A DNA stretch of 64,000 nucleotides from Acinetobacter vivianii (GCF_014635885.1 NZ_BMDR01000007.1:62001-126000); one strand, 5' to 3'; shown: positions 8,497-21,149, counted from the stretch's first letter. Notes: generated from the letters alone by a model not told the origin. Made by a program: numbers and translations.

Positions 8497-9818
8497 ATAC
8501 TGAACCAAAACCAATTTATGGCGACGGTAATCCAGAAACTCATCCGCTGACTTGGCGTTTGAGCAAACAAGATGCAGTACGTAATGCTGACGAGTACGAA
8601 ACACTAGAAGGCTATGCAGGCTTTAAAAAAGCACTGAGCATGCCACCAAAAGATGTACTTGAAGTCATTAAAGCTGCGACGGTAAAAGGTCGTGGTGGTG
8701 CAGGTTTCCCAGCAGGGATCAAATGGTCATTGATGGCACCAAACGATGGTGGCCCTCGCTATTTGATCTGTAATGCCGATGAAATGGAACCGGGTACCTT
8801 TAAAGACCGTTTGTTGATGGAAAAACTTCCACATCAATTGATCGAAGGTATGTTGATCGCTGGTTATACCCTAGAGGCAACTCAAGGTTATATCTTCATC
8901 CGTGGCGAATATATCGAAGCTGCTCAATACTTAAATGAAGCATTAGAGCAAATCCGTGCTAAAGGTTACCTAGGCGAAAATATCCTCGGAACTGGCTGGA
9001 ACTTTGATTTACACGTTCATACAGGTGCTGGTCGTTATATTTGCGGTGAAGAAACTGCATTGATTAACTCGCTTGAAGGCCGTCGTGCCAATCCGCGTAC
9101 TAAGCCACCATTCCCGCAAGTTGCAGGGGCATGGGGTCGTCCAACGATTGTAAACAACGTTGAGACCTACAATAACTTGCCAGCAATCATGTTGCGTGGT
9201 CCTGAGTGGTATATCAACCTTTCAGCAGGTAAGTCAAAAGATCCAGGCACCAAGATTTATGGTGCATCAGGTAAAGTCAAATTCCCTGGCCTTTGGGAAC
9301 TTCCATTCGGTACAACTGCGCGTGAAGTGATTGAAGAACATGCGGGTGGTATGCGTGATGGTTTGACCTTGAAAGCCTGGTTACCAGGTGGGGCATCAAC
9401 TGACTTCTTGGCAGCTGAACACATTGACCTACCAATGGATTCTGAAAGCATCATGAAAGCAGGTTCACGTTTAGGTACGTGTCTGTTGATGGTGGTCGAT
9501 GAAACTCAATGTATGGTCTCTGCTACACGTAATTTAGAAGAATTCTTTGCGCGTGAATCATGTGGTTTCTGTACGCCATGCCGTGATGGTTTACCTTGGG
9601 CAGTTAAAGCGCTTAAAGCACTGGAAACAGGCGAAGGTAAGAAAGAAGATATCGAACATTTACAAGAGCTTACTCGTAAATTATGGATTGGTAAAACTTT
9701 CTGTGCTCACGCACCAGGTGCGATGGAGCCGCTTATGGGCGCACTTAAATATTTCCGTAGCGAGTTTGAAGCAAAGGTTAAAACCCATGCTCCAGCTCTA
9801 GACGTAGAACAAGCTTAA
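8493..9818 (+). CDS. nuoF: NADH-quinone oxidoreductase subunit F (NADH/FMN binding)
   Basis: Entry point of electrons. It binds NADH and FMN and carries the [4Fe-4S] cluster N3. The glycine-rich site is [15 protein letters not shown], with [14 protein letters not shown] after it. The cluster ligands are [11 protein letters not shown] plus the Cys of [10 protein letters not shown]. 441 aa, full length. It overlaps nuoE by four bases and precedes nuoG by 11 bp. Confidence 0.96.
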   Translation: MNTEPKPIYGDGNPETHPLTWRLSKQDAVRNADEYETLEGYAGFKKALSMPPKDVLEVIKAATVKGRGGAGFPAGIKWSLMAPNDGGPRYLICNADEMEPGTFKDRLLMEKLPHQLIEGMLIAGYTLEATQGYIFIRGEYIEAAQYLNEALEQIRAKGYLGENILGTGWNFDLHVHTGAGRYICGEETALINSLEGRRANPRTKPPFPQVAGAWGRPTIVNNVETYNNLPAIMLRGPEWYINLSAGKSKDPGTKIYGASGKVKFPGLWELPFGTTAREVIEEHAGGMRDGLTLKAWLPGGASTDFLAAEHIDLPMDSESIMKAGSRLGTCLLMVVDETQCMVSATRNLEEFFARESCGFCTPCRDGLPWAVKALKALETGEGKKEDIEHLQELTRKLWIGKTFCAHAPGAMEPLMGALKYFRSEFEAKVKTHAPALDVEQA

Positions 9819-9829
9819 GGAATTCGACT

Positions 9830-12514
9830 ATGGCTACAATTCATGTCGATGGAAAATCGTATGAAGTCAACGGCTCAGAAAACTTGCTACAAGCATGTCT
9901 TAGCCTTGGCATCGACATCCCGTATTTTTGTTGGCACCCATCCTTAGGTTCTGTTGGTTCTTGTCGTCAATGTGCGGTAACTCAGTATGCGAATCCTGAG
10001 GACACACGTGGACGCTTGGTGATGTCATGTATGACACCTGCTGCCGACAATACCTATATCTCGATTGAAGACAAAGAAGCAACGGATTTCCGTGCGTCGA
10101 TCGTTGAATTCTTGATGACGAACCACCCACACGACTGCCCAGTCTGTGAAGAAGGTGGTCATTGTCATTTACAAGATATGACGGTGATGACACAGCACGA
10201 TCGTCGTCGCTATCGCTTTACCAAACGTACTCACTATAACCAAGAGTTAGGTTCGTTTATTGCGCATGAGATGAACCGTTGTATCGCTTGCTACCGTTGT
10301 GTGCGTTACTACAAAGATTATGCTGGCGGTACTGATTTTGGTGTTTATGCCAATGCTTCACGGGTGTATTTCGGTCGTCCAGAATCAGGCACTTTAGAAT
10401 CTGAATTCTCGGGTAACCTGACTGAAGTCTGCCCAACAGGTGTATTCACGGATAAGACGCATTCAGCACGCTACAACCGTAAATGGGACATGCAGTATGC
10501 GCCAAGCGTATGCTTCGGCTGTTCTTCTGGTTGTAACATCTCTCCGGGTGAGCGTTATGGCGAAATCCGTCGTGTTGAAAACCGTTTCAACGGCTCAGTA
10601 AACCAATACTTCCTTTGTGATAAAGGTCGTTTTGGTACAGGCTATGTGAACCGTGAAGATCGTCCACGTCAACCGCAGTTCCGTAATGGTGAAACTGTTG
10701 CGACTGTGAGTGTGGATCAGGCACTTGATCAGGTGATTGCTCAACTTCAAGGTAAGAAAGTCTTAGGTATTGGTTCACCACGCGCAAGCTTGGAATCAAA
10801 CTACGCACTTCGCGAACTGGTTGGACAAGACAACTATTCAACAGGTATGTCTCAAAAAGATCAGAATCTGGTTGAATTAGCTGCATCAATCATGCAAACA
10901 CAGGGTATCTATAACCCGAACATGCGTGAAATTGAAAGCTATGACGCCGTGTTGATCTTGGGTGAAGACTTAACTCAAACTGCGCCACGTATGGCTTTAT
11001 CTGTTCGCCAAGCTGCGAAAAATAAAGCCAAAGAAATGGCTGCTGCAACACGTACACCAGACTGGTTAGCTGAACCTGTTCAACGTATTGGTCAAGATGC
11101 AAAATCACCAATTTATATCCTTGCTGCAACGCAAACCCGTTTAGCGGATGTTGCAACAGGTGAAGTGGTTGCGTCTCCAAATGACATCGCACGTTTAGGT
11201 TTTGCGGTTGCTGCTGCTGTTAAAGGCGAAGCGCTTGCTGGTTTAGCTGATGATGCAAAAGCATTTGCGCAAACCATTGCGGATACCTTGAAAGCTGCTA
11301 AAAAGCCATTGATTATTTCTGGTACCAGCTTACAAGATCCTGCAATCATGGAAGCTGCGGCTCAAGTTGCGCAAAACCTTGGTGAACATGCAGGCTTGTC
11401 ATTGACCGTTCCTGAAGTGAACTCAATGGGCTTAGCTCTGTTTGGTGGCTTAAGTTTAGAACAAGCATTTGCACAAGATTATGATGCTGTCGTTGTCATT
11501 GAAAATGACTTGACTCGTCGTTTACCAGTAGCACAAGTGAAAGCTGCATTTGACAAGGCTGAAACTGTGATCGTACTCGATCATAGCGAAACTGAAACCT
11601 TGAAACTTGCAGATATCGTACTTTCAGCAGCAAGTTTTGCTGAGGGTGATGGTACTGTTGTGAGCCAAGAAGGCCGTGCACAACGTTTCTATCAAGTGTA
11701 TGACCCAAGCTACTATAAACCTGAATATGCGATCAAAGAATCTTGGCGCTGGTTACATGCCATTGAGACAGGTCTTAAAGGCAAAGCTGTGGATTGGACA
11801 CTCCTTGATGATGTGATTGATGACATCGTGAAGAATGTTCCTGTGCTTGAAGCGATTCAAGATGTTGCACCTGATGCGGGTTATCGTATCCACGGTTTGA
11901 AGATTGCGCGTGAACCACGTCGTTACTCTGGCCGTACAGCAATGCGTGCGCCGTTATCGATTCATGAGCCTAAACAACCGACTGATCCTGATTCGGCATT
12001 AACATTCTCAATGGAAGGTTATGTGGGTAATCAGACAGCATCTTCACTGGTACCTTTCGCATGGTCTGCGGGCTGGAACTCACCACAAGCTTGGAACAAA
12101 TACCAAGATGAAGTGGGTGGTCACTTAAAAGGTGGTGATTCAGGTGTTCGTTTATTCGATCGTTTAGCAAAACGTCCTGCACGTAGCTATGTCGCGCCGT
12201 CGGCTGTGGTTGTGAATCCTGAAAGCTTCCGTCTTGTGCCAATGCACCATATTTTTGGTTCTGGCGAATTCACCATTAAAACACCTGCGATGGAATCTCG
12301 TATTCCTGAAGCGATGTTTGCTGTGGGCGAGCAAGATGCGACACGTTTAAATGTTCAGGATGGTCAACGTATTACCGTGAAAACGGGCGAGACTAGCATC
12401 AGCTTACCGGTACAAGTGATCGAATATTTACCAACAGGTTATATCGGTTATCCAATTGGTCTGGCACCAACAGTTTCATTGGCAGAGCCTGTTTCTGTGG
12501 CGGTAGGAGTGTAA
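9830..12514 (+). CDS. nuoG: NADH-quinone oxidoreductase subunit G
   Basis: Large Fe-S subunit, 894 aa. The N-terminal [2Fe-2S] ferredoxin domain has [16 protein letters not shown] His-Cys motif follows in [15 protein letters not shown], then 4Fe-4S ligands in [10 protein letters not shown]. The molybdopterin-oxidoreductase-like domain begins near [10 protein letters not shown] and fills the rest. The CxxCxxxC pattern there suggests the extra cluster N7 found in E. coli-type enzymes. nuoH starts 3 bp after the stop. Confidence 0.95.
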   Translation: MATIHVDGKSYEVNGSENLLQACLSLGIDIPYFCWHPSLGSVGSCRQCAVTQYANPEDTRGRLVMSCMTPAADNTYISIEDKEATDFRASIVEFLMTNHPHDCPVCEEGGHCHLQDMTVMTQHDRRRYRFTKRTHYNQELGSFIAHEMNRCIACYRCVRYYKDYAGGTDFGVYANASRVYFGRPESGTLESEFSGNLTEVCPTGVFTDKTHSARYNRKWDMQYAPSVCFGCSSGCNISPGERYGEIRRVENRFNGSVNQYFLCDKGRFGTGYVNREDRPRQPQFRNGETVATVSVDQALDQVIAQLQGKKVLGIGSPRASLESNYALRELVGQDNYSTGMSQKDQNLVELAASIMQTQGIYNPNMREIESYDAVLILGEDLTQTAPRMALSVRQAAKNKAKEMAAATRTPDWLAEPVQRIGQDAKSPIYILAATQTRLADVATGEVVASPNDIARLGFAVAAAVKGEALAGLADDAKAFAQTIADTLKAAKKPLIISGTSLQDPAIMEAAAQVAQNLGEHAGLSLTVPEVNSMGLALFGGLSLEQAFAQDYDAVVVIENDLTRRLPVAQVKAAFDKAETVIVLDHSETETLKLADIVLSAASFAEGDGTVVSQEGRAQRFYQVYDPSYYKPEYAIKESWRWLHAIETGLKGKAVDWTLLDDVIDDIVKNVPVLEAIQDVAPDAGYRIHGLKIAREPRRYSGRTAMRAPLSIHEPKQPTDPDSALTFSMEGYVGNQTASSLVPFAWSAGWNSPQAWNKYQDEVGGHLKGGDSGVRLFDRLAKRPARSYVAPSAVVVNPESFRLVPMHHIFGSGEFTIKTPAMESRIPEAMFAVGEQDATRLNVQDGQRITVKTGETSISLPVQVIEYLPTGYIGYPIGLAPTVSLAEPVSVAVGV

Positions 12515-12517
12515 TTC

Positions 12518-13534
12518 ATGAATCAAGAAATTATACGTCAAACGCCACTTTGGGCTGAGAACTGGCCAATCGCTTATTCAGTGATTCAAGCCATTGTGAT
12601 CTTGCTGGTGGTGGTTTTGGTTGCTGCGTTAATGTCATTTATTGAGCGTCGTCTCTTGGCATTATGGCAAGACCGTTACGGTCCAAACCGTGTTGGTCCG
12701 GGTGGTATGTTCCAGATCGTTGCCGACATGCTCAAGATCATGTTCAAAGAAGACTGGACGCCAAAGTTTGCTGATAAGTTGACTTTCCGTTTAGCACCAG
12801 CAGTTGCGATGGCAACTGCGGTACTTTCGTTTATGGTTATTCCAGTAAGCCCTACACTGGGCGTTGCGGATATGAGTATCGGCCTATTGTTCTTTATGGC
12901 AATGGCGGGTATCGCAGTTTATGCAGTGCTATTTGGTGGTTGGGCATCTAACAACAAATACTCATTACTCGGTGGTCTTCGTTCTGCTGCTCAAACCATT
13001 TCTTATGAAGTGTTCTTGGGTATCTCGTTGATGGGTGTAGTTGCGATTGCAGGCTCATTCAACATGCGTGAGATTGTTGAAGCACAACGTGATATGTGGT
13101 TCATCATTCCTCAATTCTTAGGCTTCCTGATCTTCGTTGTTGCTGGTGTTGCAGTCACGCATCGTCATCCATTTGACCAACCAGAAGCTGAGCAAGAATT
13201 GGCTGAAGGTTACCACGTAGAATATGGTGGTATGAAGTGGGGGATGTTCTTCGTTGCGGAATATGTCAACGTGGTATTGATCTCTGCTTTGATCGTGACT
13301 TTATTCTTCGGCGGATGGCTTGCACCATTTAATCTGGAAATTCCATTTGTTCCACCATTATTCTGGTTCATTATCAAAACAGCATTCTTTGTGATGATGT
13401 TTGTCTTGGCACGTGGTTCGTTAATGCGTCCTCGTTATGACCAAGTAATGAACTTTGGTTGGAAAGTTTGTTTGCCATTGGCGTTGGTCAACTTGTTAGT
13501 GACTGGTGCTGTGATTCTGATGAATCAGGCCTAG
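12518..13534 (+). CDS. nuoH: NADH-quinone oxidoreductase subunit H
   Basis: Membrane subunit that lines the quinone entry channel, 338 aa, with about eight membrane helices. Conserved motifs: [24 protein letters not shown] near the start, and [22 protein letters not shown] in the acidic loop linked to the E-channel. The end [19 protein letters not shown] is also family-typical. It sits between nuoG (3 bp) and nuoI (18 bp). Confidence 0.96.
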   Translation: MNQEIIRQTPLWAENWPIAYSVIQAIVILLVVVLVAALMSFIERRLLALWQDRYGPNRVGPGGMFQIVADMLKIMFKEDWTPKFADKLTFRLAPAVAMATAVLSFMVIPVSPTLGVADMSIGLLFFMAMAGIAVYAVLFGGWASNNKYSLLGGLRSAAQTISYEVFLGISLMGVVAIAGSFNMREIVEAQRDMWFIIPQFLGFLIFVVAGVAVTHRHPFDQPEAEQELAEGYHVEYGGMKWGMFFVAEYVNVVLISALIVTLFFGGWLAPFNLEIPFVPPLFWFIIKTAFFVMMFVLARGSLMRPRYDQVMNFGWKVCLPLALVNLLVTGAVILMNQA

Positions 13535-13552
13535 GACAGCAGGGAGTACAAA

Positions 13553-14095
13553 ATGTATAAAATTCTAGCTGGCTTTGGATCGATTGTACGTTCGTTATGG
13601 ATGGTGTTCAGCCATGTAACGCGTAAACGTGACACGATCTTATATCCAGAAGTACCAGGTGAACAAATTGCACCTCCACGCTATCGTGGTCGTATCGTGT
13701 TAACACGTGACCCAGATGGTGAAGAGCGTTGTGTGGCATGTAACCTTTGTGCGGTTGCTTGTCCTGTTGGCTGTATTTCATTACAGAAAGCGGAAAAAGA
13801 AGATGGACGTTGGTATCCAGAATTTTTCCGTATCAACTTCTCACGCTGCATTTTCTGCGGTATGTGTGAAGAAGCTTGCCCGACCACTGCGATTCAAATG
13901 ACACCAGATTTCGAACTCGGTGAATATGTACGTCAAGACTTGGTGTATGAGAAAGAAAACTTACTCATCTCTGGACCAGGTAAATATCCTGACTATAACT
14001 TCTACCGTGTCACTGGTATGGCAGTAAGCGGTAAAGAAAAAGGTCAAGCACAAAAAGAAAGTGCACCAGTTGATGTACGGAGCTTATTACCATGA
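13553..14095 (+). CDS. nuoI: NADH-quinone oxidoreductase subunit I (clusters N6a/N6b)
   Basis: Ferredoxin-like subunit, 180 aa, linking the peripheral arm to the membrane. Two complete CxxCxxCxxxCP motifs are visible, [12 protein letters not shown] and [12 protein letters not shown], for two [4Fe-4S] clusters. SD AGGGAG precedes the ATG. Its last codons overlap the nuoJ start by four bases. Confidence 0.96.
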   Translation: MYKILAGFGSIVRSLWMVFSHVTRKRDTILYPEVPGEQIAPPRYRGRIVLTRDPDGEERCVACNLCAVACPVGCISLQKAEKEDGRWYPEFFRINFSRCIFCGMCEEACPTTAIQMTPDFELGEYVRQDLVYEKENLLISGPGKYPDYNFYRVTGMAVSGKEKGQAQKESAPVDVRSLLP

Positions 14096-14613
14096 TGTGG
14101 CCATTTTATTTGATGGCACTCGTGGCCATTGTTTCGACAGTACGTGTTGTGACTAACACCAATCCTGTGCATGCATTATTAAGTTTGATCGTTTCTCTTC
14201 TTGCTGTTGCAGGCATTTTCATGATCGTAGGCGCGCCATTTGCTGGTGCGCTTGAGATCATCGTTTATGCGGGTGCAATCATGGTCTTGTTCGTCTTCGT
14301 TGTCATGATGTTGAATCTTGGCCAGGATACGGTCGAACAGGAAAGCAAATGGTTGACCTCAGATGCATGGGCATATCCTGCACTCATGAGCTTCTTGTTG
14401 GGCTTAATCCTTGTATGGATGTTAGGCGGTGAATACACCACAATTTCTGCGCCAATGGGTACAGAAGTTGTTGGCCCTAAAGCAGTCGGTCAAGCACTAT
14501 TTACTCACTATCTATTATTGGTAGAAGTTGCCGCGATGTTATTGCTTGCAGCACTAGTTGCAGCATTCCACTTAGGCAAACGTGAACCAGGTGCAGAAGA
14601 GGATAAAGAATAA
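14092..14613 (+). CDS. nuoJ: NADH-quinone oxidoreductase subunit J
   Basis: Membrane subunit, 173 aa, with five predicted helices. The family motif [27 protein letters not shown] contains the pi-bulge helix and lies at about residues 43-70. Overlaps nuoI by four bases and nuoK by one. Confidence 0.94.
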   Translation: MMWPFYLMALVAIVSTVRVVTNTNPVHALLSLIVSLLAVAGIFMIVGAPFAGALEIIVYAGAIMVLFVFVVMMLNLGQDTVEQESKWLTSDAWAYPALMSFLLGLILVWMLGGEYTTISAPMGTEVVGPKAVGQALFTHYLLLVEVAAMLLLAALVAAFHLGKREPGAEEDKE

Positions 14614-14921
14614 TGGGACACATCCCTTTAGAACATGGTTTGATCGTTGCAACCATCCTTTTTGCACTCGGTTTTTACGGTGTGATGGTGCGACGCAACC
14701 TATTATTTATGCTAATGAGCCTTGAAATCATGATGAATGCCGCTGCGTTGGCATTCGTTTTGGCAGGTAGTGTTTGGGCACAGCCAGATGGACAAGTCAT
14801 GTTCATCCTGATTCTGACCCTTGCTGCAGCAGAGGCATGTATCGGTCTTGCGATCGTCCTTCAGTTTTATCATCGCTTCCATCATCTGGATGTGGATGCT
14901 GCTAGTGAGATGCGCGGATGA
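14613..14921 (+). CDS. nuoK: NADH-quinone oxidoreductase subunit K
   Basis: Small membrane subunit, 102 aa, three helices, part of the proton path. It shows [14 protein letters not shown] with the conserved helix Glu, and a second Glu in [12 protein letters not shown]. The start uses the last base of the nuoJ stop (TAATG). The end overlaps nuoL by four bases. Confidence 0.95.
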   Translation: MGHIPLEHGLIVATILFALGFYGVMVRRNLLFMLMSLEIMMNAAALAFVLAGSVWAQPDGQVMFILILTLAAAEACIGLAIVLQFYHRFHHLDVDAASEMRG

Positions 14922-16813
14922 GTACATTATATTTAACCGTTTTATTCCCGCTCATTGGTTTTATCCTTTTAGCGGCAGGGCGTGACAAACTTTCTGAAAA
15001 TGTAGCTGCCATTATTGGTGTCGGTTCAGTCGGTTTATCTGCGTTATTTGCTTTAATTGCTGGTCTTGCATTTACCAGCAGCGGTCAAACCGTTTTTGTT
15101 CAGCACTTATGGACGTGGTTCAGTGTTGGCGGTTTTGAGCCAGGTATCAGCTTGCACCTTGATGGCTTGTCATTATTGATGACCGGTATGGTCACTGGTG
15201 TTGGCTTCCTGATTCACATTTTCGCATCATGGTATATGCGTGGTGAAGAAGGCTATGCGCGTTTCTTCTCTTATTTCAACCTGTTCGTTGCCAGCATGTT
15301 GTTGTTGGTATTGGGTGATAACCTTGCGTTATTATTCTTGGGTTGGGAAGGCGTAGGTCTGTGCTCATATCTCTTGATTGGTTTCTACTACTCAAACCCT
15401 GCAAATGGTTGGGCAGCAATCAAGGCATTCACGGTAACACGTGTGGGTGACGTATTCTTACTCATCGCATTGTTCCTGCTTTATCAACAGTTTGGTACTT
15501 TGAATATTCAGTACATTGTTGAAAATGCAGCAACTGTGATGACGCAAAGCTCATCATTGTCAATCTGGACAGCATTGATGTTGTTCTTGGGTGCAGCAGG
15601 TAAATCTGCGCAAATCCCATTGCAAACATGGTTGGCAGATGCGATGGCTGGTCCTACACCAGTATCTGCATTGATCCACGCTGCGACAATGGTTACAGCG
15701 GGTGTGTACTTATGCTGCCGTATGTTCTCTGTGATGGAAATGGCACCAGAAGTGATGCAGTTCATCTCGATTACAGGTGCAGTGACCTTGCTTGTGGCTG
15801 GTTTTGCCGCATTGGTTCAAACCGATATCAAACGTATTCTGGCTTACTCAACCATGAGTCAGCTCGGTTATATGTTTATGGCGGTGGGTGCTGAAGCGTA
15901 CCAAGCAGGCTTATTCCACATGCTTGCTCACGCATTCTTCAAAGCATTATTGTTCCTTTCTTCAGGTGCCGTAATTCTTGCATGTCATCACGAACAGAAC
16001 ATTTTCAAAATGGGTGGATTACGTCACAAGATTCCATTCGTATTCTGGTGTTTCGTGATCGGTGGTGGCGCATTGGCAGCACTTCCAATCGTAACCGTTG
16101 GTTTCTTCTCTAAAGATGCGATCTTGGGCGCGGTATATGCTCAATCGACCATTGCAAACCTTCCGCTTTACAATACCTTGTACTGGGTAGGTGTTGCGGG
16201 CGCATTCTTAACGTCTATTTATACATTCCGCTTAATCTGGGTCGTATTCTTCGGCGAAGAGAAAACGCATGCACATGCCATTCATGGTGTAACTTATTGG
16301 GGCCCGCTTGCGATTCTTGCTGCACTTTCAACAGGTATTGGTTACTTCTTACAAGCACCAGTTGCCAAGTTATTGACGGCTGCAAATATTCCAAGTTTTG
16401 TGATTCCTGAAACATTAGAAGCTGCCGTTTCTCATGCTGAACATTTAGCAAGTGGTGTTGCCCTTGTTGGTCTGGCTGTAGGTATCTTCTTGTTTGCCTT
16501 TGCGTATGGTGCAGTTAAATCATTTGCTCAAAGTTCTTTGGGTTCAGGTTTGGCGCATATTTGCCGTACTGCATTTGGTTTTGATGCTTTGTATGACATC
16601 GTATTTGTAAAACCTTACTTATTGATTGCGAAAATTTTAGGTCGTGATCCAGTTGATGGTCTATGGTTAGTACTCCCTGCAATTGTGAAGGGTGGTAATA
16701 GCTTTACAAGTTCGCGTCAAACAGGTTCATTACGTGAATACGCATCAAGCATGTCACTCGGCGTAGTGGTGTTATTGATGATCTTGATCGTGATTCAGGT
16801 TGTGGGGAAATAA
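14918..16813 (+). CDS. nuoL: NADH-quinone oxidoreductase subunit L (proton pump)
   Basis: Largest antiporter-like pump subunit, 631 aa, with about 16 membrane segments and the long lateral helix near the C terminus. Conserved segments: [20 protein letters not shown] with the pump Glu, [23 protein letters not shown] and [11 protein letters not shown]. Normal length. Overlaps nuoK by four bases. nuoM follows after one base. Confidence 0.95.
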   Translation: MSTLYLTVLFPLIGFILLAAGRDKLSENVAAIIGVGSVGLSALFALIAGLAFTSSGQTVFVQHLWTWFSVGGFEPGISLHLDGLSLLMTGMVTGVGFLIHIFASWYMRGEEGYARFFSYFNLFVASMLLLVLGDNLALLFLGWEGVGLCSYLLIGFYYSNPANGWAAIKAFTVTRVGDVFLLIALFLLYQQFGTLNIQYIVENAATVMTQSSSLSIWTALMLFLGAAGKSAQIPLQTWLADAMAGPTPVSALIHAATMVTAGVYLCCRMFSVMEMAPEVMQFISITGAVTLLVAGFAALVQTDIKRILAYSTMSQLGYMFMAVGAEAYQAGLFHMLAHAFFKALLFLSSGAVILACHHEQNIFKMGGLRHKIPFVFWCFVIGGGALAALPIVTVGFFSKDAILGAVYAQSTIANLPLYNTLYWVGVAGAFLTSIYTFRLIWVVFFGEEKTHAHAIHGVTYWGPLAILAALSTGIGYFLQAPVAKLLTAANIPSFVIPETLEAAVSHAEHLASGVALVGLAVGIFLFAFAYGAVKSFAQSSLGSGLAHICRTAFGFDALYDIVFVKPYLLIAKILGRDPVDGLWLVLPAIVKGGNSFTSSRQTGSLREYASSMSLGVVVLLMILIVIQVVGK

Positions 16814-16814
16814 A

Positions 16815-18413
16815 ATGGAAAACAATTTAATTTTACCCGCACTGATTTTAGTTCCTTTCATTGCTGGTTTTATTTGCTGGTTGGTTGATAAATTTGACCA
16901 GCACTTACCGCGTTGGATTGCCTTAATTGGTATGCTCATTACTTTTGGTTTGGGCATTGCACTTTGGCAAAGTGGTACATATAGCTACGAGTTGGGCGGT
17001 AAAGTCCCGACTTGGGCGGCTGAATTCCATCTTCCATGGATTCAGACTTTAGGTATTAGCATTCACTTGGCAGTGGATGGTTTATCTCTTCTTATGGTGT
17101 TGTTAACCGCATTACTTGGTGTACTTGCAGTTGGCTGTTCATGGGGCGAGATTCAAAAGAATGTTGGTTTCTTCCATTTAAACTTACTTTGGAGTTTAGG
17201 TGGGGTGATCGGTGTATTCTTGGCGATTGACTTATTCTTGTTCTTCTTCTTCTGGGAGATGATGCTTGTACCAATCTACTTCCTGATTGCGTTATGGGGT
17301 CATAAAGGTTCGAATGGTCGTTCACGTGTTTACGCTGCAACCAAATTCTTCCTCTATACACAAATCGCTGGTTTGATCATGTTAATCGGTATCTTGGGCT
17401 TAGTTGTCTATGGATACATGATGACAGGCATGATCGGTTTCGATTACAACTATTTATTGGCTGTTGCGAACCACTTACCACCTGAAGTTGCTTATGCATT
17501 CATGCTGTGTTTCTTCATCGGCTTTGCGGTGAAATTACCAGTATTCCCATTACACGGCTGGTTGCCTGATGCGCATGCGCAAGCACCAACAGCGGGTTCT
17601 GTGGATTTAGCGGGTATCTTGATTAAGACAGCTGCGTACGGTTTGCTTCGTTTCGTAATTCCATTCTTCCCAGCAGCGTCAGCACAATTTGCTGATATCG
17701 CCATTATTCTGGGCTTGATTGGTATTTTCTACGGTGCTTTCCTTGCTTACCAGCAAACCGATATGAAGCGCTTACTTGCGTATACGTCTATTTCGCACAT
17801 GGGTTTCATCTTACTTGCAATCTACGCAGGTAATATCCTGACATTCCAAGGCCTCATGATCATGATGTTGGCACATGGCTTGTCATCTGCTGCATTGTTC
17901 ATTATGTCTGGTCAGGTTTATGAGCGTTTACACACACGTGATTTACGTTTAATGGGCGGCCTTCGTGGTCAGCTTCAATACTTGCCATTCTTCCTGATGT
18001 TCTTTGTTGCAGCATTGGTTGGTGTACCAGGTCTAGGTAACTTTATTGGTGAATTCCTGATTCTTATGGGTTCATTTAAAGCTTATCCAGCTTTCACTAT
18101 CATTGCAGCAGTGAGCTTGGTATTTGCTGGTCTTTATGGTCTGATCCTGATTCACAAAGCATTGTTTGGTGAACCAAACCCAGAGCAAAAACAGCACTAT
18201 ACCAGCCCGCTTAAAGATTTATCTGCACGTGAAGTCAGCATTTTGATGATCTGTGTGATCGGCTTAGTTTGGTTAGGTATTTACCCACAAACCTTCTTGG
18301 ATATGTCACATTCAAGCATGCAGTGGTTAGTAAATAGTTATATGCCAGTACAAGAAGTTGTTGAAACTGTTCAACAGGCTGCAACTCAACTTGAACATGT
18401 GGAGATGCAATAA
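16815..18413 (+). CDS. nuoM: NADH-quinone oxidoreductase subunit M (proton pump)
   Basis: Antiporter-like pump subunit, 532 aa from the ATG at 16815. A longer reading from TTG at 16800 would overlap nuoL and is less likely. Motifs: FFFFWEMMLVPIYFLIALWG, LHGWLPDAHAQAPTAGSVDLAG and AYTSISHMGFILLAIY. About 14 membrane helices. nuoN starts 3 bp after the stop. Confidence 0.95.
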   Translation: MENNLILPALILVPFIAGFICWLVDKFDQHLPRWIALIGMLITFGLGIALWQSGTYSYELGGKVPTWAAEFHLPWIQTLGISIHLAVDGLSLLMVLLTALLGVLAVGCSWGEIQKNVGFFHLNLLWSLGGVIGVFLAIDLFLFFFFWEMMLVPIYFLIALWGHKGSNGRSRVYAATKFFLYTQIAGLIMLIGILGLVVYGYMMTGMIGFDYNYLLAVANHLPPEVAYAFMLCFFIGFAVKLPVFPLHGWLPDAHAQAPTAGSVDLAGILIKTAAYGLLRFVIPFFPAASAQFADIAIILGLIGIFYGAFLAYQQTDMKRLLAYTSISHMGFILLAIYAGNILTFQGLMIMMLAHGLSSAALFIMSGQVYERLHTRDLRLMGGLRGQLQYLPFFLMFFVAALVGVPGLGNFIGEFLILMGSFKAYPAFTIIAAVSLVFAGLYGLILIHKALFGEPNPEQKQHYTSPLKDLSAREVSILMICVIGLVWLGIYPQTFLDMSHSSMQWLVNSYMPVQEVVETVQQAATQLEHVEMQ

Positions 18414-18416
18414 ACC

Positions 18417-19913
18417 ATGAACTTCACAATTTCTTTTTCTGAGCTGATGCCTTTAGCTCCAGTGATGATTGTGGCACTGACCGCAATCGTCGTGATGTTG
18501 TTGACTGCGATTAAACGTAATCACAACCTCATTGCGACCACTTCGGTTGTAGGTTTAAACCTTGCTGCAATCTTTATTGCATACACCACGTTTACTGGGC
18601 ACTTTGCGCCAGTAAACGTGATGGGCATGTTTATGGTTGATCCATTTACCATGCTCTATCAATTCCTGATTTTGATTGCTGCTTTAGCGTGCTGTACCTT
18701 GTCTCATGCGTATATCGAGACCTATAAGGAAAACCGCGAAGAACTTTACATCTTGTTGCTGTCTTCAGTTGCAGGTGCAATGTTATTGGTTGCTAGTTCG
18801 CACTATGCAGCATTCTTCATCAGCTTAGAATTGATGTCGATTCCTGTATACGGCATGTTGGCGTATACCTATCAGCGTAGCCAGTCTTTGGAAGCGGGGA
18901 TTAAATACCTTGTACTTTCAGCGACTGCGTCTGCAATGTTGTTGATGGGTATGGCGTATATCTATGCTTATACAGGTTCATTGTCATTCTATGACTCTGT
19001 TCAGGCATTGTTTACTGCGATCAAACAACCAATGGTGTTATTGGGCTTAGGTTTAATTATCTTTGCTGTTGCATTCAAACTTTCACTTGCGCCATTCCAT
19101 AAATGGACGCCAGATGTGTATGCCGGTGCGCCAGCGCCAATGGCAACCTTCTTGGCTACGGCTGCGAAAGTTGCAACGATCGGTTTATTTGTTCGTTACT
19201 TACTCACTTCTGGTGCGATCCTGATTGAGTCAATTGTGACAGTGATTACCATCATTGCAGTATTGTCGATTGTCGTGGGTAACTTACTTGCAGTACGTCA
19301 AGTTAACTTGAAGCGTATCTTGGGTTATTCATCAATTGCACATTTTGGTTATTTGTTGATTGCTTTAATCAGCATGACTTATGCAAGCCTTGGTAGTGTG
19401 ACAGTTTATGTGATTACTTATGTACTCACTACAATCGGTGCATTCGGTGCAGTTGCATTAATGTCTAGTCCGTACAACAACGTTGATGAAGCACAAAGTC
19501 TTGCAGACTACCGTGGTTTGTTCTGGCGCCGTCCGATCTTGACTGCAACATTAACTGTAATGATGTTGTCTTTAGCGGGTATTCCATTAACTGCAGGCTT
19601 CATTGGTAAGTTCCTTGTGGTGATGGCTGCGGTAACCACACAACACTGGTTCCTAGCTGCAATGATCGTTGTGGGTAGTGGTATCGGTTTGTATTACTAC
19701 TTACGTGTGATGGTTGTCATGTACATGACACCACCAGATGTACCACGTATTGATGCTGATGCACACTGGGGTACTAAAGTGGGTGGCTTGATGGTGCTTG
19801 CTGCTGCATTACTTGTATTCGTATTGGGTGTCTACCCAGATCCGATGATTAACCTCGCATTGAAGGCTGAGATCATGTCTCCATTGCACTTTATGTTGTC
19901 TCAACAACAGTAA
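18417..19913 (+). CDS. nuoN: NADH-quinone oxidoreductase subunit N (proton pump)
   Basis: Third antiporter-like pump, 498 aa, about 14 membrane helices. It shows [18 protein letters not shown] with the pump Glu, [20 protein letters not shown] and [16 protein letters not shown]. Last gene of the operon, closed by a hairpin terminator 20 bp downstream. Confidence 0.95.
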   Translation: MNFTISFSELMPLAPVMIVALTAIVVMLLTAIKRNHNLIATTSVVGLNLAAIFIAYTTFTGHFAPVNVMGMFMVDPFTMLYQFLILIAALACCTLSHAYIETYKENREELYILLLSSVAGAMLLVASSHYAAFFISLELMSIPVYGMLAYTYQRSQSLEAGIKYLVLSATASAMLLMGMAYIYAYTGSLSFYDSVQALFTAIKQPMVLLGLGLIIFAVAFKLSLAPFHKWTPDVYAGAPAPMATFLATAAKVATIGLFVRYLLTSGAILIESIVTVITIIAVLSIVVGNLLAVRQVNLKRILGYSSIAHFGYLLIALISMTYASLGSVTVYVITYVLTTIGAFGAVALMSSPYNNVDEAQSLADYRGLFWRRPILTATLTVMMLSLAGIPLTAGFIGKFLVVMAAVTTQHWFLAAMIVVGSGIGLYYYLRVMVVMYMTPPDVPRIDADAHWGTKVGGLMVLAAALLVFVLGVYPDPMINLALKAEIMSPLHFMLSQQQ

Positions 19914-19933
19914 TCGTCTGATTTGTACAAAAA

Positions 19934-19959
19934 AGCCTCCAAAATTGGGGGCTTTTTTA
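19934..19959 (+). terminator. Terminator of the nuo operon
   Basis: AGCCTCC (19934-19940), loop AAAATT, GGGGGCT (19947-19953) and a run of T, with an A run on the 5' side. Confidence 0.85.
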
Positions 19960-20019
19960 TTGCCGAGTAAAAAAACGCTTTATAATAGACAAAGATTAAC
20001 ATTACCTAGGTACTCACTC

Positions 20020-20655
20020 GTGTCGATTCAAGAAATTCGTCATCCGCTTATTCGCCATAAACTTGGTTTACTACGTCGTTCTGACATCAGTACCAAGAAT
20101 TTTCGTGAATTAGCGCAAGAAGTCACGATGTTACTGACTTATGAAGCAACAAAGGATCTTCCTGTTGTTGAGCATGAAATTGATGGGTGGGCAGGGAAAG
20201 TCTCAACTCAGCGTATCGCAGGGAAGAAAATCACAATTGTACCTATCTTGCGTGCTGGTATTGGGATGTTAGAAGGCGTACTGAGCCTGATCCCAAGTGC
20301 GAAAGTGAGTGTTTTGGGTTTAGAGCGTGATGAAGCAACTTTGGAAGTTCGTACTTACTATAAAAAGTTAGTGCCAGATGTTGCGAATCGTTTGGCTATG
20401 ATCATTGATCCAATGCTTGCGACGGGTAATTCACTCATCGCTGCGATTGATGTATTGAAAGCAAGTGGCTGTAAAGATATTCGTGTTATGGTCTTGGTTG
20501 CCGCACCAGAAGGTGTTGCTAAAGTAGAAGCGGCACATCCTGATGTTCGCATTTATACTGCCTCGATTGACCAAGGTTTAAATGAAGAAGGTTATATCGT
20601 TCCTGGTCTGGGTGATGCAGGCGATAAAATCTTTGGTAGTGTTCAAAAAGACTAA
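20020..20655 (+). CDS. upp: Uracil phosphoribosyltransferase
   Basis: Converts uracil and PRPP to UMP in pyrimidine salvage; cytoplasmic. The GTG at 20020 gives a 211-aa protein beginning [19 protein letters not shown], where the family normally begins. An upstream in-frame extension to 19945 would run into the nuo terminator and is rejected. The PRPP loop is [18 protein letters not shown]. The uracil-binding C terminus is [15 protein letters not shown]. Single gene between two terminators. Confidence 0.95.
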   Translation: MSIQEIRHPLIRHKLGLLRRSDISTKNFRELAQEVTMLLTYEATKDLPVVEHEIDGWAGKVSTQRIAGKKITIVPILRAGIGMLEGVLSLIPSAKVSVLGLERDEATLEVRTYYKKLVPDVANRLAMIIDPMLATGNSLIAAIDVLKASGCKDIRVMVLVAAPEGVAKVEAAHPDVRIYTASIDQGLNEEGYIVPGLGDAGDKIFGSVQKD

Positions 20656-20672
20656 TTTTTGACACATTCTTA

Positions 20673-20731
20673 AAAGAGACTTGATCTCATCCTGAAGCTA
20701 TTTTGAGGATTGATTGAAAGTCTCTTTTTTA
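20673..20731 (+). terminator. Terminator of upp
   Basis: AAAGAGACTT pairs with AAGTCTCTTT around a longer region with an inner ATCCT/AGGAT stem. A T run follows. Confidence 0.7.
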
Positions 20732-20777
20732 TTTTTATATACTGTCATCATCGCATTGAGAAAATAGGATAAATGTC

Positions 20778-21068
20778 ATGAAGCAAGAATTCTATCAAGG
20801 CAAAGTTAAACAATATAATCCAGACAAAGGCTTTGGTTTTATTGGGACATCTGAAGGGGATGTATTTTTTCATATTTCAGAGTATCCAGCCGATGCTGAG
20901 CCAAAAAGAAATGAAAAAGTGAAATTTATCGTCGTTGAAAATGACGGGAAGTACAAAGCGACCAAGATTGAACGTCTTGATCCGAATCCTGCCAAAACCA
21001 AGAAAACCAAAATTGCTGAGCACAATAATTCGATTACGTCGGCATTATTGTCAAACTTCCGTCGCTAA
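20778..21068 (+). CDS. Cold-shock-domain protein, 96 aa
   Basis: Small nucleic-acid-binding protein. The N-terminal cold-shock fold (about residues 4-68) has the RNP1-like KGFGFIG and RNP2-like DVFFHIS motifs. The C-terminal tail is basic (KTKKTKI…NFRR). It is longer than classic 70-aa Csp proteins and is a paralog of the N-terminal domain of the next gene: both open with a G-K-[VI]-K-[QK]-Y-N core. Probably an RNA chaperone; target unknown. It has its own terminator. Confidence 0.85.
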   Translation: MKQEFYQGKVKQYNPDKGFGFIGTSEGDVFFHISEYPADAEPKRNEKVKFIVVENDGKYKATKIERLDPNPAKTKKTKIAEHNNSITSALLSNFRR

Positions 21069-21121
21069 ATACACAACATTTATCCTTTTTTTATTTAGGT
21101 ATCCACTTAAATATTATGAGA

Positions 21122-21149
21122 AAAGAGGCTTTTTAGCCTCTTTTTTTAT
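21122..21149 (+). terminator. Terminator after the first cold-shock gene
   Basis: AAAGAGGCT (21122-21130), TTTT loop, AGCCTCTTT (21135-21143), then T residues. Confidence 0.8.

Noticed and set aside
4863..19913. Many antisense open frames across the nuo operon
   Set aside because: All lie opposite well-conserved nuo genes and have no start context or domain content of their own.
19945..20019. Extended N terminus of upp
   Set aside because: It would begin inside the nuo terminator; the GTG at 20020 gives the normal family start.
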